This document shows positions 45,298 through 53,930 of a stretch of 64,000 nucleotides of DNA, in pieces. A program made the position numbers and the translations under genes. Numbering within the stretch: the first letter of the stretch is position 1; each line of letters opens with the position of its first letter. The notes under the pieces were generated by a model, which made no database searches, was not told the DNA's origin, and saw only the letters and a list, made by a program, of their open reading frames with translations. The stretch is from Halorussus halophilus (GTDB lineage: Archaea > Halobacteriota > Halobacteria > Halobacteriales > Haladaptataceae): the NCBI RefSeq assembly GCF_008831545.1, contig NZ_CP044525.1, positions 124,001 through 188,000 of the forward strand. The letters run 5' to 3'.

Positions 45298-45636
45298 CTA
45301 CGCAGACTCGGCGTCTAGTCGGTCGACCAGTCCATCGCGGAACAGCTGTCGAGTTCCCTCTGGGCCAGTGATGGTCAACACAGTTTCCTCGTACGGCGGT
45401 GTGACCGTTATCTCGTACTCAGCGAACGCACAACACTGCAATTCCGAGGACGTGAACTGCGCAACCGCGAGAAGCGATTCGTCAGTTCCATCGAACCGAA
45501 CGGCCAGACCATCTTCAGTCTCCTCGAATCCGAGGTAGTGGGAGACAAGTCGAGACTGGACTTCCTTACTCCGCTCTCGCTCCTGTTCTTCGGTCAGCGT
45601 ACATACAACCTCCCGCGAGGAGTCTTTCTGACTCAT
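45298..45636 (-). CDS. Small cysteine-pair protein linked to the MerB-like gene
   Basis: A 112-residue protein without membrane segments. The one striking feature is the CC pair in SSELQCCAFAEYEI, followed by a beta-rich half. Similar short CC proteins occur in mercury and arsenic clusters, but I cannot name the family with certainty. Its start overlaps the stop of the MerB-like gene by four bases, so the two are co-translated and probably act on the same metal. Confidence 0.75.
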   Translation of the reverse strand: MSQKDSSREVVCTLTEEQERERSKEVQSRLVSHYLGFEETEDGLAVRFDGTDESLLAVAQFTSSELQCCAFAEYEITVTPPYEETVLTITGPEGTRQLFRDGLVDRLDAESA

Positions 45637-46292
45637 TCTGCAGCCTCCGTCGGGGACGACGCCGTCAGGGCAGCGGCGATAGGCATGCTCGAGTCGAGCG
45701 GGATTCCGACCGTTGTGGCAGCCACGTCTGCCGCCCAGCGTTCGTAGTCCGCACGAGTTTGGAACGCCTTCACGTACGGACAGACGGCCCCGTAGACGTC
45801 CTGTGCAGTCGGATCATCGTCAGCAGGGACCTCGTGGTCAGTAGCTATACCGAAGGACATGACCGCATCCGGTGGCGTGACGTTGATCTTGCTCCCCGGG
45901 GAGACTTGCAGCTGGATCAAAGTATTCGTGGGAGTGTTCGTCTGGATTTCGACCGGTTCGTCCACGAGATGCGCCAAGGCGATACCGTCGTAGAAGCACC
46001 GGAAGTAGTACGTCTCGTCGGCCGTCTTCGCGGAGTGTGGTGTTTCCCCCTCGACGTGACAGAGTTCATCGACGGCGATTCCATCTCCATCGACCACGGT
46101 CCGGAACGCCGAAATCATATCGTCGAACGTCTCGATCGATTCGTCGAAGAACCGACTCATGTTGTCTGCCATGTCTTCTGGGAGTTGTGCTGTCTCGACG
46201 GCCTGCCCTGCAATCCAGCTGCCTGAACCTGTCGTCCGTTCGTCTGTCTGATCAAACGTCAGTTTGGCGCAATTGCAGCTTTCGTCCAACAT
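45633..46292 (-). CDS. Organomercurial lyase (MerB)-like protein
   Basis: A 219-residue protein. Residues 92-185 match the alkylmercury lyase core: C99 and D102 in FRCFYDG correspond to the C96/D99 pair of bacterial MerB with the same spacing, and C171 in AVCPYVKAF to C159. MerB cleaves carbon-mercury bonds using these residues. The N-terminus has an extra CxC motif (DESCNCAKL), not part of the classic enzyme. A catalytic role is supported by the full triad; activity on other organometals is possible. No mercuric reductase gene lies in the window. It is divergent from the HxlR regulator. Confidence 0.75.
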   Translation of the reverse strand: MLDESCNCAKLTFDQTDERTTGSGSWIAGQAVETAQLPEDMADNMSRFFDESIETFDDMISAFRTVVDGDGIAVDELCHVEGETPHSAKTADETYYFRCFYDGIALAHLVDEPVEIQTNTPTNTLIQLQVSPGSKINVTPPDAVMSFGIATDHEVPADDDPTAQDVYGAVCPYVKAFQTRADYERWAADVAATTVGIPLDSSMPIAAALTASSPTEAAE

Positions 46293-46311
46293 ACACCATT
46301 ACCTTCAATAG

Positions 46312-46345
46312 CGAAGTATTAATACTGTCAAGTCCGAAGTATTGG
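46312..46345. promoter_or_regulatory. Operator-like repeats between the MerB-like and HxlR genes
   Basis: AGTATTAATACT at 46315-46326 is a perfect 12-bp palindrome. CGAAGTATT occurs at 46312 and again at 46335, 23 bp apart. The cluster lies 20 bp before the MerB-like start and 24-57 bp before the HxlR start, so it overlaps both promoters and is well placed for control by the HxlR protein. Confidence 0.55.
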
Positions 46346-46368
46346 AGTAAGTGCGGTGCGTGAAAGCT

Positions 46369-46734
46369 ATGGCAGAAACACCCGACACGTCCCCTGACGG
46401 TCCAGACCGACAGAACACCGATATCAACTGCTACTGTCCACTTGGTGGTGTGATGGAACTCCTCAGTCGGCAGTACGCGATGCAAGTGATTTGTGTCGTC
46501 GGCGCCATCGGGCCAGCCAGATACGGGACGATCGAAGAGACGCTCGGCGAGGTGAGTAGTTCGACGCTGTCGAGTCGCCTCGATGACCTCGTCGAAGCGG
46601 GCTTGCTCTCCCGGGAACAGTACAACGAAATTCCGCCCCGCGTCGAATACGAACTCACCGAAACGGGCGACGAACTCCGCGAACGACTCGATCCGCTCCT
46701 CGAATGGGCAGACGAACAGGACGACTCCGTCTAA
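46369..46734 (+). CDS. HxlR-family winged-helix regulator
   Basis: A 121-residue regulator of normal HxlR length. It opens with the family hallmark cysteine region (INCYCPLGGVMELLSRQYAMQVICVVG) and has the winged helix STLSSRLDDLVEAGLLSREQYNEIPPRVEYELTETG. Cysteines 19 and 21 or nearby could sense metal or oxidation. ATG 46369 (MAETPDTS) is preferred to the earlier frame start at 46351. It is divergent from the MerB-like gene and converges with the BASS-type exporter, three bases apart. Control of the metal genes is inferred from position. Confidence 0.88.
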   Translation: MAETPDTSPDGPDRQNTDINCYCPLGGVMELLSRQYAMQVICVVGAIGPARYGTIEETLGEVSSSTLSSRLDDLVEAGLLSREQYNEIPPRVEYELTETGDELRERLDPLLEWADEQDDSV

Positions 46735-46737
46735 CGC

Positions 46738-47661
46738 TCACTTAGGACGGCTGAACCATTTCGCGAGTCCGGCACTCGTCGTCATCTCTACGATTCCGAA
46801 AATGACGGCCGGAAGAGTAGCTACCGTCGGGAACCCCGCGCCGACGAGCAGGGCGGCAGCGACGGCGAAGTCCCGCATGCCAATCGACAGCGTCGCGGCA
46901 ATCCGCTCGTCTCGAGTAAAGTTCCAGCTGACGAGCCAACCAGTAACGTAGCCACTACAATTGAGAGCGACCGCGCCGGCCGCGACAAGGACGAGAACGC
47001 TCCCGCCATCACGAACGAGCGAAGCGTTCGCCGCCGCGACGATACCGATGATGAGTATCACCATGAGCCCAGACACCGAGGGATAGACATCGTCGTACTG
47101 GCCGATGCGGTCTGGCCACCGATAGCGAGCCCCGACTGCGAGCGTCATCGGAACGACCACCGCGAGCAACAACTGTTCGACAATGAGTACCGAATCGACT
47201 GTGACTGACTCCCCGAGAAACAGGGTGACGACTCCTGGGACGAACACGAGTGTTCCGAGACCAACAACGACGAGAACCACCGTCGAAAGCGCGGTGTCGC
47301 CCCCACTGAGCTCGGTCATCGTCGGCGTCACGAGTTCGGGCGTCACCGCGCCAAGAACCACGAACCCGGCTGTGAGCGCGGGACTGAGACCAAGTGCCCG
47401 GGCGATGGCGAACGCGAGCAGCGGCATGCCGGTCTGAACGACGAGAATTACGAGCAAGGCCCGACCGCGGAGTTGGCGGAATTGGTCGGGCGAAAGCGTC
47501 AGTGAGACCGCGCCGATCATGATGGCGAGAATCGGCGTCGACAGTGGCGTGAGTACGACTATCGAGGGAACGAGTAGCCCGACGGCGACCGATATTAGCA
47601 CCCAGACCAGCAGATAGTCGTCGACGAGAGCTGCGGCACGAGTCACGACGCAGTCCGCCAT
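46738..47661 (-). CDS. BASS/ACR3-fold transporter
   Basis: A 307-residue membrane protein with about ten helices of the bile-acid:sodium symporter superfamily, which also includes the arsenite exporter ACR3. Key pieces are LTLSPDQFRQLRGR after helix 2-3, LGAVTPELVTPTMTELSGGDTALS (an asymmetric binding loop), and SWNFTRDERIAATLSIGMRDFAVAAALLV. The 'TLSIGMRDFAVA' motif is BASS-like; the ACR3 cysteine motif is not seen. ATG 47661 was chosen over 47745, which adds a basic extension. The substrate could be an organic anion or metal oxyanion. Confidence 0.8.
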   Translation of the reverse strand: MADCVVTRAAALVDDYLLVWVLISVAVGLLVPSIVVLTPLSTPILAIMIGAVSLTLSPDQFRQLRGRALLVILVVQTGMPLLAFAIARALGLSPALTAGFVVLGAVTPELVTPTMTELSGGDTALSTVVLVVVGLGTLVFVPGVVTLFLGESVTVDSVLIVEQLLLAVVVPMTLAVGARYRWPDRIGQYDDVYPSVSGLMVILIIGIVAAANASLVRDGGSVLVLVAAGAVALNCSGYVTGWLVSWNFTRDERIAATLSIGMRDFAVAAALLVGAGFPTVATLPAVIFGIVEMTTSAGLAKWFSRPK

Positions 47662-47769
47662 TGATGATGTGATTCGTTCATCCGTAGTTTGGTTGCTTAT
47701 TCGTTTCTGTTGGCGAGCAACCCCTATAGCCACCGCGAAACCCATGACATCTTAACAGAACCTGTATAC

Positions 47770-48309
47770 TCAACTCGCTACAAGAGCCTCGAAATCATCT
47801 ACCATCTCGGAAAACGCTGCAAGCTGCGGTTGAGTTCGAAAGAATCCCAACTGCAACGTTTGCTCGAGGAACTCTCGGCCACAATCGAGAATCTCGTTCG
47901 AGAGCTGTTCTGTTCGCACGACGTACCCTCGTGCAGAGTTGGCGGTTGGTGGAATAGGGTCGTCTTCCTCTCGACTTCGAGCCCGAAACGCTACTCGAAG
48001 GTGCGATTCCGAGATTGGTTCCAGCAGGAAGTACGCGTTCATGGCTTCAATATCGACTCTTACGCGCTTGTATCGGTCTACGTCTCCCATTTGAATCCGC
48101 TCTAACGCAGTAACCCAATTGACCAGATCAGAACGTAGATGGTCGCCAACGAATTCTGGGTTCCAGTCGTACCAGTCACGTTCCTCCTCGTTCTGGTACT
48201 GATTCACCCGCTTGCTTTCTACTTCGATTTTGATACCGCCTCGGACCATCACCACGGAGGAAACGCCCTCATCAGCGACCCAAATTGAGACAGATAGACT
48301 CACGTTCAC
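47770..48309 (-). CDS. Unknown soluble protein divergent from the rhomboid gene
   Basis: About 179 residues from a GTG at 48309 (48303 also possible). The start is beta-rich (SLSVSIWVADEGVSSVVMVRGGIKIEV), then an aromatic, charged stretch (YQNEEERDWYDWNPEFVGDHLRSDLVNWVTALE), more strands and a C-terminal helix. The fold pattern recalls small immunity-type or DUF6228-like proteins, but this is a guess. The longer frame to 48375 reads through the divergent promoter. Confidence 0.65.
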   Translation of the reverse strand: MNVSLSVSIWVADEGVSSVVMVRGGIKIEVESKRVNQYQNEEERDWYDWNPEFVGDHLRSDLVNWVTALERIQMGDVDRYKRVRVDIEAMNAYFLLEPISESHLRVAFRARSREEDDPIPPTANSARGYVVRTEQLSNEILDCGREFLEQTLQLGFFRTQPQLAAFSEMVDDFEALVAS

Positions 48310-48365
48310 CGCAAGTTTTGGCACCAGAAAAATATTTCTCCCCCGACAATCAGACTTCGGACAAC

Positions 48366-49304
48366 ATGGACCCACTGGCGGACACGTACTCTAAATCCCA
48401 AACTGAGAGCCGAGAACTACCCTCGCTTCCAGAGTGGGAACCCTACGCCATCGACATCTTCGCCATCACGGCAGTCGCAGTAGTTCTCCTCCTCGTCAGC
48501 AAGACCCCCGCAAGTTTCCAGAATCAACTCGTCCAGCGCTACAACGACCCATCGCTCCACGCACTCTACACCACCCACTTCGTCCACCAGTCCGCGGAAC
48601 ACCTACGGGGCAACCTCGTTTCGTATCTGGTAACGGTGCCGCTCACCTACGTAATCTGTCTTCGAGCAGGACGACACCGCGAATTCCGTCAGGCATTCCT
48701 TGGCGTCCTGTTCGTGCTGCCACCGCTTATCTCCGTGGTGAGTCTATTCGGGTTCGACATCGTCGTCGAGGTACTACTCGGGGTTGACCCAAACGTCAAG
48801 ACGAGTCGCGGATTCTCCGCACTCGATGGTGCGTTCGTTGGCGTTCTGCTGGTCGCAGTCGCCGATCTATTGCGAACTGCAAATAGCTGTGAAGGGTCGG
48901 TATCTTCGGTAGTGGGTGCGTTGTTCTGTATCGGCCTTGGAGGCGGGTTCTGGAACGTCTTCGAGTACACGACGAGCGTGTACGCCATCGTACTGGTTTT
49001 GTTGCCGGTCGGTTATGGAGTCTGGCTGGTTCGGAGTGTTGATGAGACGTACCGAATCGGCGCAGGACTGCAGTCTGGTGGATGGCTTCGGGGCGAGTAC
49101 TTGGTTGGTGGATTGTTGCTAGCTGGGTCATTTGCGGCAGCATGGGGCGTGCAGGGACTGTTGGCGTTCCCGTGGTTTACCGGTGGGACGAATACGCTCA
49201 CGCACTTTGTGGGTTTGGTAGCGGGTGTAGGAATGGGAGTCGTTTGCTTCGGGGATGTCGGTCCATCATCCCCTTCGACAAACATTCTGAAGAGGAGTTG
49301 GTAA
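48366..49304 (+). CDS. Rhomboid-like intramembrane serine protease
   Basis: A 312-residue membrane protein with about seven to eight helices. Rhomboid features: HFVHQSAEHLRGN with HxxxN (H79, N83) after helix 1; GFSALDGAFVGV with candidate catalytic Ser151; and H280 in TLTHFVGLVAGVGMG in the last helix. The serine motif is GFSAL rather than GxSG, as in some divergent archaeal forms. The pieces fit a Ser-His dyad. ATG 48366 is preceded by an AAAAATATTT TATA-like box about 35 bases upstream. Substrates are unknown. Confidence 0.75.
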   Translation: MDPLADTYSKSQTESRELPSLPEWEPYAIDIFAITAVAVVLLLVSKTPASFQNQLVQRYNDPSLHALYTTHFVHQSAEHLRGNLVSYLVTVPLTYVICLRAGRHREFRQAFLGVLFVLPPLISVVSLFGFDIVVEVLLGVDPNVKTSRGFSALDGAFVGVLLVAVADLLRTANSCEGSVSSVVGALFCIGLGGGFWNVFEYTTSVYAIVLVLLPVGYGVWLVRSVDETYRIGAGLQSGGWLRGEYLVGGLLLAGSFAAAWGVQGLLAFPWFTGGTNTLTHFVGLVAGVGMGVVCFGDVGPSSPSTNILKRSW

Positions 49305-49757
49305 TTCGTCGAATTCCTGGACCATAGAAAATCCCTTGGTCGCAACGGGACACCTGCCTTGCTCAGATGCGGTTATTAGGTGAATTGAGTAAGAATCGCA
49401 GTGCAACGACGACCGGGAATCTCGAAGACCTCGCCTGCACGTCCCCCCGGACAGTCCGCCGAGACCAGACCACTGTAGGAGCACAACCACGCTTGCAGAG
49501 CGAAATGAGAACGATAGCACTATCGGGACGAGTACTGCCGAGTGCATATCGAAGCGTGGGTATCGGTGGATGTCTCGGGATAGTGAGAACGTGATGGGAG
49601 TGACAACAGGTACGAAACACGGATTTCGCCGATTGGTCCTGCAATTCGGTGAGTTTCTAGCCAGATTATGAAATGTAGAGTACCCGATTTGCAGAGTTTG
49701 CCGGATTACAATGATTCCAGATGGTGGCCTCCACTCTTTTCGATAGTCGAGTAGTGA
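49305..49757. other. Non-coding gap, possible gene remnant
   Basis: No confident gene. A plus-strand frame at 49367-49594 begins LLGELSKNRSATTTGNLEDLACTSPRTVRRD, which faintly resembles a helix-turn-helix start and may be a decayed regulator. Nothing else is recognised. Confidence 0.35.
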
Positions 49758-49832
49758 TCTATTATTCTTCGTATCGAATTTAGAACGCAACCGACGGGGG
49801 TTCTCGAACGCCTTGACGAACGGTTACCGGAC

Positions 49833-50462
49833 GTGCGGAGCATCGAACTGGACAATGCGTTTTACGTCGAAGACGGGACGTGGATCGAATCGCTCACGAT
49901 TTCGTCCAACGAGTCGTTCGACATCTCCGCGACAGTCGAACAGATTTCGGGTGTGTCGTTGTATTATCGTCACGAGATTCCAACGGGCCCGACGGAGGCG
50001 GCCATCGAACGTGTGACGGTGTTAGCGAACGAGTCGTTTCCGTTCATTCTGGGTGTCGTCCTTCGGCAGGAAGCGATTCCGAATCGGATCGTCTTGCGGG
50101 ACAATCAGTTCTCTGTCGTGACGACAGTCCGGGATTGGGAGCAGTTTCGTGAACTTGCCGACGAGGTGCAACAGAAACTCGGACAGTTCGACTTGCAGAA
50201 GGTCAACAATATCGAGCGTCCCGGTGAACCGCTCGACGGTGGCCGACTTTCGGAGATTCTCATCACGAAACTGACGGAGGTACAGATCGAGACGATTGAG
50301 ACGGCATACGATTTGGGGTATTTCGAAGTGCCGCGTGAGTCGTCTGCCACTGAGGTCGCTGAGGCACTGGAGATTAGTCAGTCTACGCTGAGTGAGCGTC
50401 TTCGGACGGCGCAACTTCGTCTGTTCGAACTAATTTTCGGGTCTAATACGAATAGCATCTAA
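49833..50462 (+). CDS. HTH-10 family regulator without a normal start
   Basis: From GTG 49833 this gives 209 residues with a sensor region and a clear C-terminal HTH-10 domain (KLTEVQIETIETAYDLGYFEVP, SSATEVAEALEISQSTLSERLRTAQLR). Coding sense extends upstream in frame to 49758 (IILRIEFRTQPTGVLERLDERLPD), which looks like a true N-terminal strand, but this part has no ATG, GTG or TTG before the TGA at 49755. Either translation begins at GTG 49833, an unusual ATT is used, or the start codon was lost and the gene is decaying. No clear target; the ABC operon starts 195 bases downstream. Confidence 0.75.
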   Translation: MRSIELDNAFYVEDGTWIESLTISSNESFDISATVEQISGVSLYYRHEIPTGPTEAAIERVTVLANESFPFILGVVLRQEAIPNRIVLRDNQFSVVTTVRDWEQFRELADEVQQKLGQFDLQKVNNIERPGEPLDGGRLSEILITKLTEVQIETIETAYDLGYFEVPRESSATEVAEALEISQSTLSERLRTAQLRLFELIFGSNTNSI

Positions 50463-50657
50463 CTTGTTTGTGGAATCGAAGGTGTGACCGCGGCTATAGG
50501 TTAGGATAGACACCATTTTCGACGATTTTGCTATAGTACTTACAAGAAATTCGTGTTAGTTCGGGAATGTTCGTGACGTACCTTATAAAGAGCGATATAT
50601 ATCGGTGCCTATCGGGAGTATATCTTTTATACCGTCTGCTATTTGCCCACACGGTTC

Positions 50658-52631
50658 ATGCCAGAACGAAGCCAAACGGACGAGACCCCCGACGGGCAAA
50701 CCGGCAACTCAGGACTGTCCCGACGCCAGTACCTACAAGCGTCGGCACTAGCGAGCACAGCCGGCATCGCCGGACTCGCGGGATGTAACGGCAACTCCTC
50801 AGAGAACAACAGCGACAACAACCAATCCAACAGTGGCGGCACCGACGCGAAGGCCCAGGTGCCAGAAGGCGTCCAAGAACAAGTCGAAACCAAGTACTGG
50901 CACGACTGGTCGAACATCGACGCCGACAAACCACCGATGGAGTACACCGCCAAGGCCGGAGCGGCACTCGACCCAGTCACCATGGAGTACTCCAGTGAAG
51001 ACGACCCGTGGATGCGCGAACACGCACTCATGATGAAACGCGCCGTCGAAGACCTCGGCGCACCCACCGACCTCACCGACCGACCGCTCAACCAACTGTA
51101 CGCCCAGAGTTGGAACACCCCGGGACTCGAGAAGATGATCTCGATGAGCACCCACGGTCCCGACCCCCAACGCGGTCTCGACCCCAACCCCCTGCTGATG
51201 CGACGGTACAAAGACAACCCCTCCAACTACGACAACTACTGGAACCCGAAACTCAACGAACTCCTCGACAAACAGCGTCAAATCACCGGCAACGACCAAA
51301 AACGCCAAGAGCTAGTCAACGAGGCCCAAGCGGTGTTCGCAGAAGACGTGGGCGGCATCATCTCACTGTTCTCTGACGTTATCACCGCCGTCAACACGAA
51401 CAAGTGGAACGGCTACGTGAAGACGCCCGGCAACGGCCCGACCGGCGACTCCTTCCAGTGGACGGAAGTGAACCTCCAACCGAAGACGGATGAGACGACG
51501 TTCGTCAAGGGGACCACTACGTCGATGAACTCCCTGAACCTCCCGTGGGCGGCTGGTGGTGCCGAGGAGAAGCGACTCAAGTACGTCTACGACGGTCTAT
51601 TCGACGCGTCACCGGACCTCGAAATCGTGCCCGCACTCGCAACGAACGCAGAGTTCGCCGACGACACGACCGTCGACGTCCAACTCCGAAAAGGCGTAAA
51701 GTGGCACGATGGCGAGTCGTTCACCGCAGAGGACGTGAAGTTCTCCGTCGAACTGTATATGGAGAACACCTCGACCAGTCAGGCGACGTTCTACGACCCC
51801 ATCGAGAGCGTCAAAGTTAACGGGACCCACAGTGTCACATTCAACCTCAAGCGACCGGACGCGTCGTTCCTGACCCAACGCGTCGTCCGAAGCGCCATCA
51901 TTCCCAAGCACAAGTGGAAGGACGTGGACAATCCGTCCCAGCACAACCCGAAGAATCCGGTCGGTACTGGCCCGTTCAAGTTCGAAAACTGGGATCAAGG
52001 CTCTCGGTTCGAAGTCTCGGCGAACAAGGGCCACTGGATGTTCGACGACCAGTGGCGCAAGAAGACGCTCGGCGACCACGCCGCGAGCGGCGACGGTATC
52101 GACCGCATCGTCTGGGTGAACGTCGGCAACGTCGATGCGCTCATCGGTGCCGTCCAGAACGGTAAAATCGACGCCATCGGCTCGACGCTGTCGAACGGAC
52201 AGGCAGACCGTGCGGCCTCGACCAGCGGCATCGAGAAGAAAGTCACCAAGAACTTCGCACCGCTCGACGCGAAACTGATGTTCTCCGCGCCGCTCATCCG
52301 GGACAAAGAGTTCCGGGTCGCGCTGGCGAAAGCGACCGACGCGAAGGGCTTCGTCGAGGACGTGCTGTCGGGACGCGGAACCCCCGGCAAGAACAACCCG
52401 ATTTCACCGCTCACGCAGTGGCACAACGCCGACACCAAAGAGTACGGGTACAACGTCGAGGAGGCCCGAACCATCCTGAAGAAAGCGGGCTACACGTGGG
52501 ACGACAACGACAACCTTCGGTTCCCGAACGGCGAGGCGTGGGGTGCGTTCGTCGAACGCGTCCAGAACGGCAACACGCACAAGCGCCGTGAAGAACTCGG
52601 CCAGAAGGACTTCTCGAAGTCCGGGTCGTAA
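50658..52631 (+). CDS. Circularly permuted ABC substrate-binding lipoprotein (SBP_bac_5)
   Basis: A 657-residue binding protein, longer than usual. A twin-arginine signal (SRRQYLQASALAS) and lipobox (LAGLAGC-type, C43) are followed by an Asn/Ser linker. Residues about 90-265 read like the C-terminal lobe of the family (DPWMREHALMMKRAVEDLG; YWNPKLNELLDKQRQ; AEDVGGIISLFSDV; NKWNGYV). From about 282 the normal N-lobe begins (FVKGTTTSMNSL, LRKGVKWHDGESFTAEDV near 345-360, NPVGTGPFKF near 433) and the protein ends where the normal C-lobe would start (YGYNVEEARTILKKAGYTW). The order is thus permuted. It is the first gene of the importer and CoA-pathway operon. Confidence 0.85.
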   Translation: MPERSQTDETPDGQTGNSGLSRRQYLQASALASTAGIAGLAGCNGNSSENNSDNNQSNSGGTDAKAQVPEGVQEQVETKYWHDWSNIDADKPPMEYTAKAGAALDPVTMEYSSEDDPWMREHALMMKRAVEDLGAPTDLTDRPLNQLYAQSWNTPGLEKMISMSTHGPDPQRGLDPNPLLMRRYKDNPSNYDNYWNPKLNELLDKQRQITGNDQKRQELVNEAQAVFAEDVGGIISLFSDVITAVNTNKWNGYVKTPGNGPTGDSFQWTEVNLQPKTDETTFVKGTTTSMNSLNLPWAAGGAEEKRLKYVYDGLFDASPDLEIVPALATNAEFADDTTVDVQLRKGVKWHDGESFTAEDVKFSVELYMENTSTSQATFYDPIESVKVNGTHSVTFNLKRPDASFLTQRVVRSAIIPKHKWKDVDNPSQHNPKNPVGTGPFKFENWDQGSRFEVSANKGHWMFDDQWRKKTLGDHAASGDGIDRIVWVNVGNVDALIGAVQNGKIDAIGSTLSNGQADRAASTSGIEKKVTKNFAPLDAKLMFSAPLIRDKEFRVALAKATDAKGFVEDVLSGRGTPGKNNPISPLTQWHNADTKEYGYNVEEARTILKKAGYTWDDNDNLRFPNGEAWGAFVERVQNGNTHKRREELGQKDFSKSGS

Positions 52632-52682
52632 CCACCCACTCCACTATCGATTGACAGACAGAATCTACTCGAGTTTACGTAC

Positions 52683-53930
52683 ATGCCAATCACAAACCAT
52701 ACACAACCGCTCGACGGACTCACGGTCATCGACGCCGCTTCGCTGTACGCCGGACCGCTCTCGGCGATGCTGCTGGGCGACTTCGGCGCTGACGTGATCA
52801 AAGTCGAGCATCCAGAATCAGGGGACGCCCTCCGGGACTTCGGTGAGGGTGACGAATCACTGTCGTGGAAGTGGGTCAACCGCAACAAAAAGAGCGTGCC
52901 GCTCGACCTCCATACCGAGAAGGGCCAGCGACTGTTTCGCGAACTCGTCGCGGACGCAGACGTGCTGGTCGAGAACTTCCGGCCGGGAACGCTCGAACGC
53001 TGGAACGTCGGCTGGGAGACGCTCTCGGACGTGAATCCCGGTCTCGTGATGGTTCGAACCACGGGATTCGGCCAGACGGGACCGTACAAGGACCGCCCCG
53101 GTTTCGGCACGTTAGTCGAAGCGATGAGCGGGTACGCCTATTCGACAGGACAACCGGACGGCCCGCCGACGCTTCCGCCCGTGGCGATGGCTGACTCCAT
53201 CTGTGCGCTCCACTCGGTGTACGCCACGATGATGGCGTTGTACTGGCGGGACACGAGCGACGGTACTGGCCAGTACATCGATTCGGCCATCTTGGAGAAC
53301 ATGTTCGGGTTGCTCGGCGACCACGTCATCGAACACCACCAGCACGAAACCGACCACCGGCGGTCGGGCAACCGGAGCAGTCGAACCGCCCCGCGGAACA
53401 CCTACCAGACGAAAGACGACCGCTGGGTCGCTATCTCGGGAAGCGCCCCGAGTATCGCCGACCGAATCCTCCGTATCGTCGGTGGCGAGGAACTCGCAGA
53501 AGACGAGCGGTTCCAGACGATGGACGACCGACTCGCGCACGTCGAGGAGTTAGACGAAATCATCGGCGACTGGATGGCCGACCACACGCGCGAGGAAGTC
53601 ATCGACATCTTCGAAGAGCATGAAGCGGCCATCGGTCCGGTCTACAACATGGCCGACATCTTCGAGGACCCGCACTTCGAGGCCCGCGACTCGGTCATCA
53701 CCGTCGAAGACGGCGACGAGGAAGTCGGGATGCGCGGCGTCTTCCCGAAACTCTCGGAGACGCCCGGCGAGGTGGTTCACGCCGGTCCAGACATCGGCGA
53801 ACACACGGTCGAAGTCTTGGGCGAGCAGACGGACCTAACTGCCGAGGAGATTCGAACGCTCGCCGACGAGGGCGTCACCGCCGTCGATGAGAACGCGGCG
53901 AACACCGTGGAGAGTGAGAGCGATGACTAG
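52683..53930 (+). CDS. CaiB/BaiF-type (family III) CoA-transferase
   Basis: A 415-residue family III CoA-transferase. The N-terminal fold is clear (LDGLTVIDAASLYAGPLSAMLLGDFGADVIKVEHP), with NRNKKSVPLDL, NFRPGTLERW, TTGFGQTGPYKDRPGFGTLVEAMSG, and ADSICALHSVYATMMAL. The catalytic aspartate normally sits in this last strand region. The enzyme moves CoA between carboxylic acids through an aspartyl anhydride. The following CitE-like gene overlaps it by eight bases, so the pair likely activates and then cleaves a C5-type dicarboxylate. Confidence 0.92.
   Translation: MPITNHTQPLDGLTVIDAASLYAGPLSAMLLGDFGADVIKVEHPESGDALRDFGEGDESLSWKWVNRNKKSVPLDLHTEKGQRLFRELVADADVLVENFRPGTLERWNVGWETLSDVNPGLVMVRTTGFGQTGPYKDRPGFGTLVEAMSGYAYSTGQPDGPPTLPPVAMADSICALHSVYATMMALYWRDTSDGTGQYIDSAILENMFGLLGDHVIEHHQHETDHRRSGNRSSRTAPRNTYQTKDDRWVAISGSAPSIADRILRIVGGEELAEDERFQTMDDRLAHVEELDEIIGDWMADHTREEVIDIFEEHEAAIGPVYNMADIFEDPHFEARDSVITVEDGDEEVGMRGVFPKLSETPGEVVHAGPDIGEHTVEVLGEQTDLTAEEIRTLADEGVTAVDENAANTVESESDD

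Noticed and set aside
49266-49790. Minus-strand frame of 174 codons after the rhomboid gene
   Set aside because: It overlaps the end of the protease gene and the start region of the HTH-10 frame, and has mixed third positions.
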